64,000 nt of DNA, taken from contig QHXI01000090.1 of assembly GCA_003222895.1 (NCBI GenBank), positions 1-64,000 on the forward strand. The letters are read 5' to 3'. A model generated the notes under the pieces. That model did not search any database. It was not told the DNA's origin and saw only the letters and a list, made by a program, of their open reading frames with translations. The stretch is from Acidobacteriota bacterium (GTDB lineage: Bacteria > Acidobacteriota > Blastocatellia > Pyrinomonadales > Pyrinomonadaceae). Within the stretch, counting starts at the first letter, position 1. Each line of letters starts with the position of its first letter. Made by a program: the position numbers and the translations under genes. Shown here in pieces: positions 25,475 through 33,553 of the stretch.

Positions 25475-27136
25475 TTACAGAGTTCGTCCGCAGCGCCCGC
25501 AGAATTTGGTTCCCGCGGCATAGGTAGCATTGCATCCGGCGCACAACACTTCGACGGGTCGTGGCGCATTCCACGCGATCGCGGCGCCGCCCAGCGAAGC
25601 TCCGCAACGGCCACAGAATTTGGTTCCGAGCGGTTGATCCGTTCCGCAGCGTGTGCAGCGAATCGGACCGGTCGCGCCGCGAAGACTTGGTTGATTGAGG
25701 CTTGGATAAGAAGGCTGCGGTTGCGGCGGGTGATGAATAGAAGCTTCGGCGGTCACCATATCAAAGTTTGTGTTGCCACAACGTCCGCAAAATTTCGTGC
25801 CGGCCGCGAATCGCGAACCGCACTTGGCGCAAGAGACAATAAGCGGCGACTGGATTGCGACGCCGGACACGCTGCCGAGGCTTCCGCCTTGTGAGGGAGA
25901 AAGCCCGCTCGAAGGAGCGGATTTGAATTGCGCTTGAATAATTTGCTCGTCTGAGTCGGGGCGAATCTCGATGATCCGCTCGTCGTCTTCATCGCCACCA
26001 TGCGCCACGCGCAAGACGTGCTTGCCGGGGGGAATCGATTTCAAAATCACGCGACCAGATCGTCCGATGCTGCCGTGACGCTCGTCATCCACGTATACTT
26101 CTGCGCCGCTGGGCGCCATGATCACGACGCGTGCTTCACCTTTTTCTTCTTTCACTGAAGCGTTGTCGAAAGCATCATCGAATTCAGTAAACCATTCCGC
26201 GACTGTCGCCGGACGACCCTCTGCTTCGCGTTTCAAAGCGCGCATCACCGACGCTTCGACTTCCGACGGAACATCTGAGCGCAGCGTGCTGAGCGCGGGC
26301 GCGTCCTGCGTCAGCTTCGAGGCAAAGATTTGCATGATGTCGCCGGTGAATGGCGGGCGACCGCCGAGCATGTGATAGGCCATTGCGCCCAGCGCATAAA
26401 TGTCCGCGCGCGCATCGAGAGCCGCGCCGGCCTGCATCTGTTCCGGCGCCATGTATTCCGGCGTGCCGAGAATTCCACGCGACGCCGGCCCGCTGCCGGA
26501 AGTAATCCCTGCGAGGCTCTGGCTGATAATCTTCGCGAGTCCAAAATCGCCGACCTTCACAAAGTCGTCGCCGCTGACAGTTCCGTCCTTTTTCTTTCGC
26601 TGAACGATGAAGACGTTCGCCGGCTTTAAATCGCGATGCAGAATTCCTTCATCGTGCGCGGCTTCGACGCCGGCGCTGATCTGTTTCAGCAGAGTATGCG
26701 CGCGCTGCACCGTGACCGTGCCTTCGCGACGAAGCAGTTGATAGAGCGATTCGCCTTCGACGTATTCCATCACGAGAAAGAAGACGCCCTCGGCGCTCTT
26801 CCCGAAATCAGTGACGTCGATGACGTTCGGATGCTGGATGGATGCGGCGGTGCGAGCTTCGCGTTCGAATCGCGCGATGGCTTCGCCTTCCTGCAAATCT
26901 TCGTCTGAGAGAACGTCGGGACGAATCGTCTTCACCGCCACGCGGCGAGTAATCAGATTCTGGTCGCGCGCGAGATAAACCTGGCCCATCGCGCCGCGGC
27001 CCAGACGCTTATCAAGACGATACCGCCCGTTCAGCAAGGTCGTGCCCGGCAGCGTCGTTTTGGTTTTTGCCTGGTCGTCCGGACAGAGAGCGGCGTCGTC
27101 TTCAAAGCACCGTTCGCAACGTGGACATTCGCGCAT
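25475..27136 (-). CDS. Serine/threonine kinase with one N-terminal and three C-terminal zinc ribbons
   Basis: This 553-residue kinase starts with a Cys4 ribbon (CPRCERCF ... CPDD), then a Hanks-type domain (about 30-310) with LGRGAMGQV, catalytic HRDLKPAN and DFGLAKI. A PEGA-like beta domain (about 335-400: GAEVYVDDE, IPPGKHVLRV) follows. Three similar C-terminal ribbons each hold a CxxC and FCGRCG. There is no membrane helix. ATG 27136 (MRECPRC) is chosen because the ribbon starts there and the extra upstream residues are unlike the family. The zinc ribbons probably recruit partners; this is an inference. Confidence 0.92.
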   Translation of the reverse strand: MRECPRCERCFEDDAALCPDDQAKTKTTLPGTTLLNGRYRLDKRLGRGAMGQVYLARDQNLITRRVAVKTIRPDVLSDEDLQEGEAIARFEREARTAASIQHPNVIDVTDFGKSAEGVFFLVMEYVEGESLYQLLRREGTVTVQRAHTLLKQISAGVEAAHDEGILHRDLKPANVFIVQRKKKDGTVSGDDFVKVGDFGLAKIISQSLAGITSGSGPASRGILGTPEYMAPEQMQAGAALDARADIYALGAMAYHMLGGRPPFTGDIMQIFASKLTQDAPALSTLRSDVPSEVEASVMRALKREAEGRPATVAEWFTEFDDAFDNASVKEEKGEARVVIMAPSGAEVYVDDERHGSIGRSGRVILKSIPPGKHVLRVAHGGDEDDERIIEIRPDSDEQIIQAQFKSAPSSGLSPSQGGSLGSVSGVAIQSPLIVSCAKCGSRFAAGTKFCGRCGNTNFDMVTAEASIHHPPQPQPSYPSLNQPSLRGATGPIRCTRCGTDQPLGTKFCGRCGASLGGAAIAWNAPRPVEVLCAGCNATYAAGTKFCGRCGRTL

Positions 27137-27465
27137 AGTAAGGAAAATCGACCTAAGCTGAAGAATAAGGCGTTGCCGAAGCGCGGTCAATCGCGGTCTT
27201 TGAAGTCACGTGTCAGAAGCCCGCGCGTCAGCAAGGGCTCGTTCAAAAGTGGCCGTCCCTTACGGTCGGGCTTCTGACTCCAGAACAAACCTCTTTACTT
27301 GGTGGGCCAACTATCCGATAATTCCCTCCCCCCCCGTCTGACGGACCAGGGCCGAGCCAATCAGAGTTCGAGAAAATGCGGGCACGACGCCCGCGTTTGT
27401 GTCTGTAGCGCAAGTTCGATTGCGCAAATGCAAGTTAACAACGTGCGATACATGGAGGATCCTCG
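27137..27465. other. Divergent intergenic region between kinase and Ku, with a REP type C pair
   Basis: This 329-base gap holds the imperfect REP-C pair (27212-27278), a run of eight C at about 27326-27333 and a small hairpin, GCGGGC/GCCCGC, near 27377. It also contains the GGAGG ribosome site before the Ku ATG. No small gene was convincing. Confidence 0.55.
27212..27278. repeat. REP type C, imperfect inverted pair
   Basis: The forward unit starts at 27212 (GTCAGAAGCCCG) and the reverse unit ends at 27278 with the same head in complement. The arms diverge towards the centre. A near-identical and perfect version of the pair is at 51614-51681. Confidence 0.75.
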
Positions 27466-28338
27466 ATGCGATCGATTTGGAAAGGTCACATACGTTTTCT
27501 GCTGGTCGCGATTCCGATTCGCGTCTACAACGCGATCGAAGCGTCCGAAAAAATTCAGTTCAACCAACTGCACCGCGAAGACTTTGGTCCGATCGGCTAT
27601 GACAAGCGCTGCAAAAAATGCAGCCAGATCGTTACGAACGATCAGATCACGAAAGGTTACCAGTACGAGCCGGATCGTTATGCGTTGGTCGAGCCGGACG
27701 AGATCGCAAAGATAAAGATCAGGACAACCAAGGCAATCGACATCATCGGCTTCGTCGACACCTCTGAGATTCCGACTACGTTCTTTGATTCTCCTTATTA
27801 TCTCGGGCCGGACGGCGCGGTCGCAGAGAAACCTTACGCGCTGCTGCGCCAGGTGCTGAAAGACACGGGCAAAGTCGGACTCGCGAAAGTTGTGCTGCGC
27901 GATCGCGAAGATTTGGTCGCGGTCTTTCCGCTCGAGGATGGAATTGTTTTGCAGAAGCTGCGCTACCCCGCAGAGGTTCGCAAAGTCGAAGAAGTTCCCG
28001 ATCTTGATAAAGCTACCAAGCTGGATAAGAAAGAATTAATGCTCGCGACCAGCTTGGTCGAACAGATGGTGACATCGTTCGCGGACGTCGACACGGTCGA
28101 TCATTATCACCAGGCTTTGCGCAAGCTGATCGATTCGAAGATCAAGGGTAAGAAAGTTACCGAGTTTGAAAAGGTCGAAGACATTCCGCGTCTCGATATC
28201 ATGACCGCATTGAAGAAGAGCTTGCAGGCATCCTCACGCAAGCCGATGGTCAAAGCGGCGCCGGTCGCGAAAAAGAAAGCCGCGCTCACCCTGGTCAAGG
28301 CAAAACCGGCAACGGCAAAGAAACGAAAGGTGGGGTAA
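27466..28338 (+). CDS. ku: Ku DNA end-binding protein
   Basis: This 290-residue bacterial Ku has the beta-barrel start (MRSIWKGHIRF, VRVYNA-type IPIRVYNAI), a CKKC zinc-like pair (residues 49-52) and the GYQYEPDRYALVEPDEI segment typical of the family. The C-terminus is a Lys/Ala-rich tail (KPMVKAAPVAKKKAAL and onward) thought to aid DNA binding. Ku bridges double-strand ends for LigD in bacterial end joining; no LigD is in the window. GGAGG lies 8 bases before the ATG. A divergent PolX-like gene lies next door. Confidence 0.95.
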   Translation: MRSIWKGHIRFLLVAIPIRVYNAIEASEKIQFNQLHREDFGPIGYDKRCKKCSQIVTNDQITKGYQYEPDRYALVEPDEIAKIKIRTTKAIDIIGFVDTSEIPTTFFDSPYYLGPDGAVAEKPYALLRQVLKDTGKVGLAKVVLRDREDLVAVFPLEDGIVLQKLRYPAEVRKVEEVPDLDKATKLDKKELMLATSLVEQMVTSFADVDTVDHYHQALRKLIDSKIKGKKVTEFEKVEDIPRLDIMTALKKSLQASSRKPMVKAAPVAKKKAALTLVKAKPATAKKRKVG

Positions 28339-28345
28339 GAACAAG

Positions 28346-28467
28346 TCCGCAGATTACGCCGATCACGCAGATTGATTTCGCTGTGATCACGTGCGAAATT
28401 GCGATTCCGAGTGAGTTCTTATTTGGTTCTCGATCTTCCTATCTGCGAAATCTGCGTAATCGGCGGA
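28346..28467. repeat. Word-type inverted repeat (CGCAGATTA words)
   Basis: Two 27-base arms (28346-28372 and 28441-28467) match in reverse complement at 23 of 27 bases. They are built from nine-base words of the form CGCAGATTA. The repeat lies between the convergent ku and PolX-like genes. Confidence 0.7.
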
Positions 28468-28477
28468 TAACTTCTTT

Positions 28478-30226
28478 TCACACCGGCCTGACTGCCTTCT
28501 GAAACGCTTTCATTCCCAGCGTATTCAAAACCTCGCCGCGCCGAATCCATGCTCGACGTGCGATGCCGACGCCGAACTTCACATTGTTTAGCGCTCCCAT
28601 CGAATGCGCATCCACTGAAATCACAAATTTGATCTTGCGTTTGCGAGCTTCGCGCAGCCAGCGCGGTTCCATGTCCAGCCGATAAGGATCGCCGTTAACC
28701 TCTACCGCGGCACGATTCTCGGCGATGACATCCAGGATTTCTTCTACGCGACAATCGAAGGGCGGGCGCTTTTGAATCAACCGACCCAGCGCGTGGCCCC
28801 AGATCTTGAACACCGGTTGGCGCATCGCGGTCACGATTCGGCGGGTCATCTTGTCTGAGTCCATTTTGTAGCGCGAATGAATGCTGGCGACGATCACGTC
28901 GAATTGCTCAAGAATCCAATCAGGATAATCGAGCGAACCATTGGCAACGATATCCGACTCAGTCCCTTTCAGAATCTTCACCTTCGTCTTCTGCTGAACT
29001 TCGTCGATCTCTTCCCACTGTCGCTGCAGCCGATCGATTTTCACGCCGCCGGCATAGAAGGCCGTCGGTGAGTGATCCGTAATCGTGATGTACTTCATGC
29101 CCATTGACTCCGCGGCAGCGACCATTTGCTCGACGCTGTGCTTGCCGTCTGAGTACGTCGTGTGGCAATGGACCATCCCGCGAATGTCTTCGGCTGTGAT
29201 CAGATCTTCCGTCAGTTTCCGTTTCAACGCGGCTTCGATTTCACCCTCGTCTTCGCGAAGCTCCGGTGCAACGAATTGCATGCCGAGGCGTCGATAGATC
29301 TCCGGTTCATTCTCGACTCGATGCAGCGACTTCGCGGTCGCGCGCCTCGCGCTATCTTTTTGAATTCCATTCGAGGTGAGCTTCAATCTCTTCTTCGCCG
29401 CGATCGTTTGCAGCTTCGCCAGATGGGCTGGCGATCCTGTCGCAATCAACAAAGCCATCGCAAACTCTTCCGAATTCACGACGATAAGCTGTGCACCGAA
29501 TCCCTCGCTCAGCTGAACAGTCACTCGATCGGCAGAACGTTCGATCTCGCGAGCAATCATCGGAAACTTCAGAAAATCATCGACCAGCGTCCGCGGCTTC
29601 TTAGCGCTGGCGACGATGACGATTTGCCCAACGGTTTCTTTCCAACGCCGCAGGGAGCCGGCGAGCTCAGCGTCGATCAGAGTACGCGAAGTTTTCAGGT
29701 ATTCGATGATTCGATCGCCCGCGCGCAGCGCGTGATGAATATGAATTCGCTGTTCGGGCTTTTCGTCGACTGCATTAATCGCTTCTAGAATTCGCTCTTC
29801 CGTCTTTGCTCCAAAGCCTTTGACGTTGCGTAATTTCCCTGCTTCGGCCGCAGCTCTCAATTCATCAATCGTGGTAATGCCGAGGGCACGATGCAATTGA
29901 TCGACTTTCTTGACGTTCAATCCCCGCACGTTCGAAAGCTCGACGATGCCCGGCGGGAACTTTGCGCGCAGCTCATTCAAGAAAGCCGATTGCCCGGTCG
30001 TATAAAGCTCTTCGATCTGTTTGGCCAGCGCATAGCCAATGCCTTTCACGAACGTCAGTCGATTCTCTTTGATCAGCTTGCCGGGATCTTCCGACAACTC
30101 AGCAACCGATCGGGAGCCGAGTTTGTAAGCGCGCGCTTTGAAATACTCGCCACCTTTCAATTCGAGCAGCGTTCCGATTTCCTGAAGCGCTGCCGCAATC
30201 GCATATTTGTCTGGTCGTTGGGCCAT
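28478..30226 (-). CDS. polX: PolX-type protein with destroyed polymerase site and intact PHP nuclease site
   Basis: The 582-residue protein has the PolX layout: an HhH-containing N-terminal domain (1-155), a nucleotidyltransferase palm (about 160-310) and a C-terminal PHP domain (about 345-582). In the palm the family text GSxRRxKExxGDxD reads GSLRRWKETVGQIV, so the two catalytic Asp are Gln201 and Val203. The third Asp site reads GAQLIVV (Gln246). The PHP metal ligands look complete (HCHTTYSDG, TDHS, GTESDI, ASIHS, DAHS). It should therefore be a 3'-5' exonuclease or phosphoesterase, not a polymerase. ATG 30226 is preferred to an upstream extension. Confidence 0.85.
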   Translation of the reverse strand: MAQRPDKYAIAAALQEIGTLLELKGGEYFKARAYKLGSRSVAELSEDPGKLIKENRLTFVKGIGYALAKQIEELYTTGQSAFLNELRAKFPPGIVELSNVRGLNVKKVDQLHRALGITTIDELRAAAEAGKLRNVKGFGAKTEERILEAINAVDEKPEQRIHIHHALRAGDRIIEYLKTSRTLIDAELAGSLRRWKETVGQIVIVASAKKPRTLVDDFLKFPMIAREIERSADRVTVQLSEGFGAQLIVVNSEEFAMALLIATGSPAHLAKLQTIAAKKRLKLTSNGIQKDSARRATAKSLHRVENEPEIYRRLGMQFVAPELREDEGEIEAALKRKLTEDLITAEDIRGMVHCHTTYSDGKHSVEQMVAAAESMGMKYITITDHSPTAFYAGGVKIDRLQRQWEEIDEVQQKTKVKILKGTESDIVANGSLDYPDWILEQFDVIVASIHSRYKMDSDKMTRRIVTAMRQPVFKIWGHALGRLIQKRPPFDCRVEEILDVIAENRAAVEVNGDPYRLDMEPRWLREARKRKIKFVISVDAHSMGALNNVKFGVGIARRAWIRRGEVLNTLGMKAFQKAVRPV

Positions 30227-30373
30227 AGTTAAACCAAAAGAGCTTGCACTGCCATGCCAGCGAAATGCCGCGCGCACCAAGTCTATGGCATGGAGGGTGC
30301 TTATTCATAAACGCCAACATAAGCACCAGTCTCAGCAACAGGAAACCGACATCGTCGTTAGGACTCTGTAAGA

Positions 30374-31447
30374 ATGGCGAACGAACTACGCACCGAAGTC
30401 GAACAGGTTAAAAAACGCGCTGATGTAAAGCAGGCGCTCAAGCAGACCAGCATCGTCAAACCCGAGGACGACAAACCGAAAGCGAAAGCCAAGGACAAGG
30501 TGGTGCTGAGCACACACGCGATCGTGCTGCTCGCGCTGTTGGTCGCTCGGTACCTTCTGCAATTTAGTCTTTTTGGTTTTGCCGCAAGATATCCTAAGAC
30601 AATCGACGTGCTGCAACGACTCGACCTCGGCGCGATGGGCGTGGTGTTCGTTCTCGCGGTGGCCAAAATCGTCGACGTTTATGTCATCGGCGGTCTTTAT
30701 AGCCCGGTCTCGAGATATAACCTGCGGCGCGTCGCGAAACTTGCGCTGGGCCTGTTACTGGCTCTGATTGTTATCTCGGCGCTCTTTAAGACCTGGTATA
30801 CGGCTGTCGTTTCCGTCGGACTCGCGTCATTAGTCTTGGGCCTTGCGGTTCAGACGCCGATGACCAGTTTTCTCGGATGGATTTACATTTTGGCGCGCGC
30901 GCCGTATCGCGTCGGAGATCGAATCAAGATCGGCGACGCGACGGGCGACGTAATCGACGTGAGTTATCTCGACACGACGTTGTGGGAATTTGGCGGTGAC
31001 TATCTTTCGACCGATCATCCGTCGGGCCGGATCATCAGATTTCCAAATTCAAAGATTCTAAGTTCGACCATTTACAACTACACGTGGCCGGTCTTCCCTT
31101 ACGTCTGGAACGAGGTCAAATTCAGCATCGCCTACCAGAGCGATTTGGAATTTGTCGCCGAGACGATGGAGCGCGTCGCTGCCGTGGAAGTCGGCGAAGC
31201 GATGATGAAGCAGGTGCGGATCTTTCGCGAATTGTTGGCCCAGACGCCGGTCGATCAATTGGAAGTCCGAGAGTACCCGGCCGTTCTGTTTCGCGTTAAT
31301 GCCAACACGTGGCTCGACGTAATCGTGCGATACCTTGTGCATCCGAAAGAGGCGGGCCGCGTAAAGTCGCGTCTGATCAAGAAATTATTGAAAGAACTTA
31401 ACGCCGCTCCCGAGCGCGTGCAGTTTCCGAAAGGCGACGCCCGCTGA
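30374..31447 (+). CDS. MscS-family mechanosensitive channel
   Basis: This 357-residue membrane protein has a charged N-terminal helix, then hydrophobic segments at about 55-80, 95-115 and 122-170. The last includes the pore-lining helix (GLASLVLGLAVQTPM). The beta domain starts at RAPYRVGDRIKIGD, with the typical FPNSKILSSTI. It would release solutes during osmotic downshock. It is followed 33 bases later by a small membrane gene on the same strand. Confidence 0.9.
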   Translation: MANELRTEVEQVKKRADVKQALKQTSIVKPEDDKPKAKAKDKVVLSTHAIVLLALLVARYLLQFSLFGFAARYPKTIDVLQRLDLGAMGVVFVLAVAKIVDVYVIGGLYSPVSRYNLRRVAKLALGLLLALIVISALFKTWYTAVVSVGLASLVLGLAVQTPMTSFLGWIYILARAPYRVGDRIKIGDATGDVIDVSYLDTTLWEFGGDYLSTDHPSGRIIRFPNSKILSSTIYNYTWPVFPYVWNEVKFSIAYQSDLEFVAETMERVAAVEVGEAMMKQVRIFRELLAQTPVDQLEVREYPAVLFRVNANTWLDVIVRYLVHPKEAGRVKSRLIKKLLKELNAAPERVQFPKGDAR

Positions 31448-31480
31448 GCGCTTTTATCAATCTCGAAACGAGGAAATCCG

Positions 31481-31882
31481 ATGAGAGAACTTTTTCACAA
31501 GTTCGCACAAATAACATCGCAAGCCGTCGGTTCATCATGGTCTTTCATTCTCGCCGTTCTAATCATCCTGGTCTGGGCCGCGACGGGACCGATGTTTCAT
31601 TACTCTGACACCTGGCAGTTAGTCATCAACACCGGCACCACGATTATCACGTTCCTGATGGTCTTCCTGATTCAGAACACGCAGAACCGCGACGCCATCG
31701 CGATTCACCTGAAACTCGACGAGTTGATTAAGGGTGTCAAAGGCGCGCGCACAAGTTTGGTGAATCTCGAACAACTTTCTGACGAGGACCTCGAGAGCTT
31801 GCAGAAAGAATTCGAACGGATACATCACTCTGAAAGCCATCACATCAAGAAGAGAAAACCGAACGCGAATGACGACGATTGA
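31481..31882 (+). CDS. Low-affinity iron permease-like small membrane protein
   Basis: This 133-residue protein has two transmembrane helices (about residues 18-36 and 43-65) joined by a short loop. TGPMFHYSDTWQLVINTGTT and FLIQNTQNRD are typical of the low-affinity iron permease family, and a soluble helical tail follows (LKLDELI ... DDD). Transport is only presumed from the family name. Its end overlaps the topoisomerase start by 14 bases, so the two are translated from one message. Confidence 0.8.
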   Translation: MRELFHKFAQITSQAVGSSWSFILAVLIILVWAATGPMFHYSDTWQLVINTGTTIITFLMVFLIQNTQNRDAIAIHLKLDELIKGVKGARTSLVNLEQLSDEDLESLQKEFERIHHSESHHIKKRKPNANDDD

Positions 31883-32903
31883 GCGATTGAACGCGAACGG
31901 CATACGCCGAATCGGGTCGCCAGAGAAAGGCTTTCGTTACAAACATGCAGGCGGTAAGCGACTGTCGCGGGCAGAACTGTCACGCATCGACGAGCTGAAA
32001 ATTCCCCCGGCCTGGGAAGATGTTCATATCAATCCAGCCGCTAACGGCGCTGTGCAAGCGCTGGGCAAAGACGCTGCAGGTCGTTGGCAATATCTCTATC
32101 ACGAACGCCACGTGCGGCATCGTGAAAGTAAGAAACTGCTGCGGCTGATTCAATTCGCGCAGAATCTTCCCGCGCTGCGTAAAACCGTCGCACGTCACCT
32201 GCGTCTGCCGGGTCTGCCGCGCGAGCGCGTGATGGCTGCAATCCTGCGCATTCTCTCATCGAGTTTCATTCGCCCGGGTAGTCAGGTTTACGCGAATGAG
32301 AATGGAAGTTACGGCATCGCCACGCTGCGGCCTAAGCACGTTAAGGTGAAAGGCGATCTGATCATCTTCGATTTTCCGGGGAAGTCAGGCGTGCAACAGC
32401 ATCGAGAGTTTCGCGATCGCAGCGTCGCAAAAATCGTGAAGGAACTGCTGAAGCATCCTTCGCGCGAAGTCTTCGCGTATGAAAACGGCGAGGGCAAACT
32501 GGTCGATGTAAAGCGGCGGCACATTAACGAATACATCAAAGAAGTCATGGGCGGAAATTTCACGGCGAAGGATTTTCGCACGTGGGCCGGCACATTGATT
32601 TGCGCTTGCGCGCTGGCGCGCGCGGCGGCAGAAATTCAAGACCATCCACGCGAATCAAAACGCACCCTTGTCGCCGCAATCAAAGAAACCGCCGACTCTT
32701 TGGGCAATACTCCGGCGGTGTGCCGCGACGCTTACATCTGCCCGCTGGTAGTGAGCGGATTCACTGCCGGTCTGGTAATCGATCGCTACTTTGAGAGCGT
32801 GAAAGACCTGATCAAATATCGCGGCCGGTCTTTGCACCCGGCCGAAAAGTCTTTGCTTAAATTACTAAAGCGGGAACTCAGTACGAACGGAAAAACAAGG
32901 TGA
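31869..32903 (+). CDS. Type IB DNA topoisomerase (poxvirus-like)
   Basis: This 344-residue enzyme relaxes supercoils by a 3'-phosphotyrosine intermediate. The N-terminal domain has IPPAWEDVHINP and the family's RYHERHVRH-like YHERHVRHRE. The catalytic domain has Arg in SYGIATLRPKH, Lys in DFPGKSG, Arg in KDFRTWAGT and the probable nucleophile Tyr in RDAYICP. The start is chosen at the overlap with the permease gene. The last residues are basic. Confidence 0.92.
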   Translation: MTTIERLNANGIRRIGSPEKGFRYKHAGGKRLSRAELSRIDELKIPPAWEDVHINPAANGAVQALGKDAAGRWQYLYHERHVRHRESKKLLRLIQFAQNLPALRKTVARHLRLPGLPRERVMAAILRILSSSFIRPGSQVYANENGSYGIATLRPKHVKVKGDLIIFDFPGKSGVQQHREFRDRSVAKIVKELLKHPSREVFAYENGEGKLVDVKRRHINEYIKEVMGGNFTAKDFRTWAGTLICACALARAAAEIQDHPRESKRTLVAAIKETADSLGNTPAVCRDAYICPLVVSGFTAGLVIDRYFESVKDLIKYRGRSLHPAEKSLLKLLKRELSTNGKTR

Positions 32904-33031
32904 CATTTCTCCGTATGATCGTTCAAATTTTCGACCAAAGAATGTATTTGCTTTTAGCGGTTCGCGATGTTAATTTTATTTGCTTACTTTCCCCGATTGG
33001 CTACTTCAACCTTGAAAGGATTTTCTGATAG

Positions 33032-33415
33032 ATGAAACATTTTAGTATGAAGGTGAAACTCGCTTTGGGTCTCGCCGTTATCGCTCTGTTCGTTACGGCT
33101 TCGGCCCTGGCCCGCTCTGGCAAGCAGGACTTTGTGCTGCACAATAAAACGGGTGTCGAGATTCATTCGCTCTACGTGTCGCCTCATTCAACCGATGACT
33201 GGGAAGAGGATGTTCTCGGCGTCGACACATTGCCGAACGGGGAAAGCGTCAAGGTGACGTTTGAGGATCGTGACAAGCACGTTCACTGGGATCTCAAGGT
33301 AACGGACAAAGACGGCAACTCGCTCGAGTGGTACGATCTGAACCTGATTGAAACCGACGAAGTCACGCTGCACTGGGATGCCAGCAAGGGCAAAGGCTGG
33401 GCCGACATTAAGTAG
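33032..33415 (+). CDS. Small exported beta protein, unknown function
   Basis: This 127-residue protein has a signal peptide (about 1-28, ending ALAR) and a beta-sandwich-like domain. It repeats a theme seen in small secreted proteins of unknown function: FVLHNKTGVEIHSLYVSP and an acidic WEEDVLGVDTL segment. No enzyme motif is visible. It is monocistronic, with its own terminator at 33450-33485. Confidence 0.7.
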   Translation: MKHFSMKVKLALGLAVIALFVTASALARSGKQDFVLHNKTGVEIHSLYVSPHSTDDWEEDVLGVDTLPNGESVKVTFEDRDKHVHWDLKVTDKDGNSLEWYDLNLIETDEVTLHWDASKGKGWADIK

Positions 33416-33449
33416 CTCGCCTTCCAACCGCGAATTGATTTACGCGCGA

Positions 33450-33485
33450 CTGCTCGCGGCCTGGACGGCGCGAGCAGTTTTCTTT
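33450..33485 (+). terminator. Rho-independent terminator
   Basis: CTGCTCGCG and CGCGAGCAG arms (33450-33458 and 33469-33477) are followed directly by TTTTCTTT. Confidence 0.85.
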
Positions 33486-33553
33486 GGCGCTGCATCGACT
33501 CCGATTTTTCCATCCGTCGATGTAAACTGCCCTCCACCTTTCGGAGGCTTAGC

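Noticed and set aside
28478-30226. Active DNA polymerase X
   Set aside because: All three metal-binding Asp are replaced; only the PHP domain looks catalytic.
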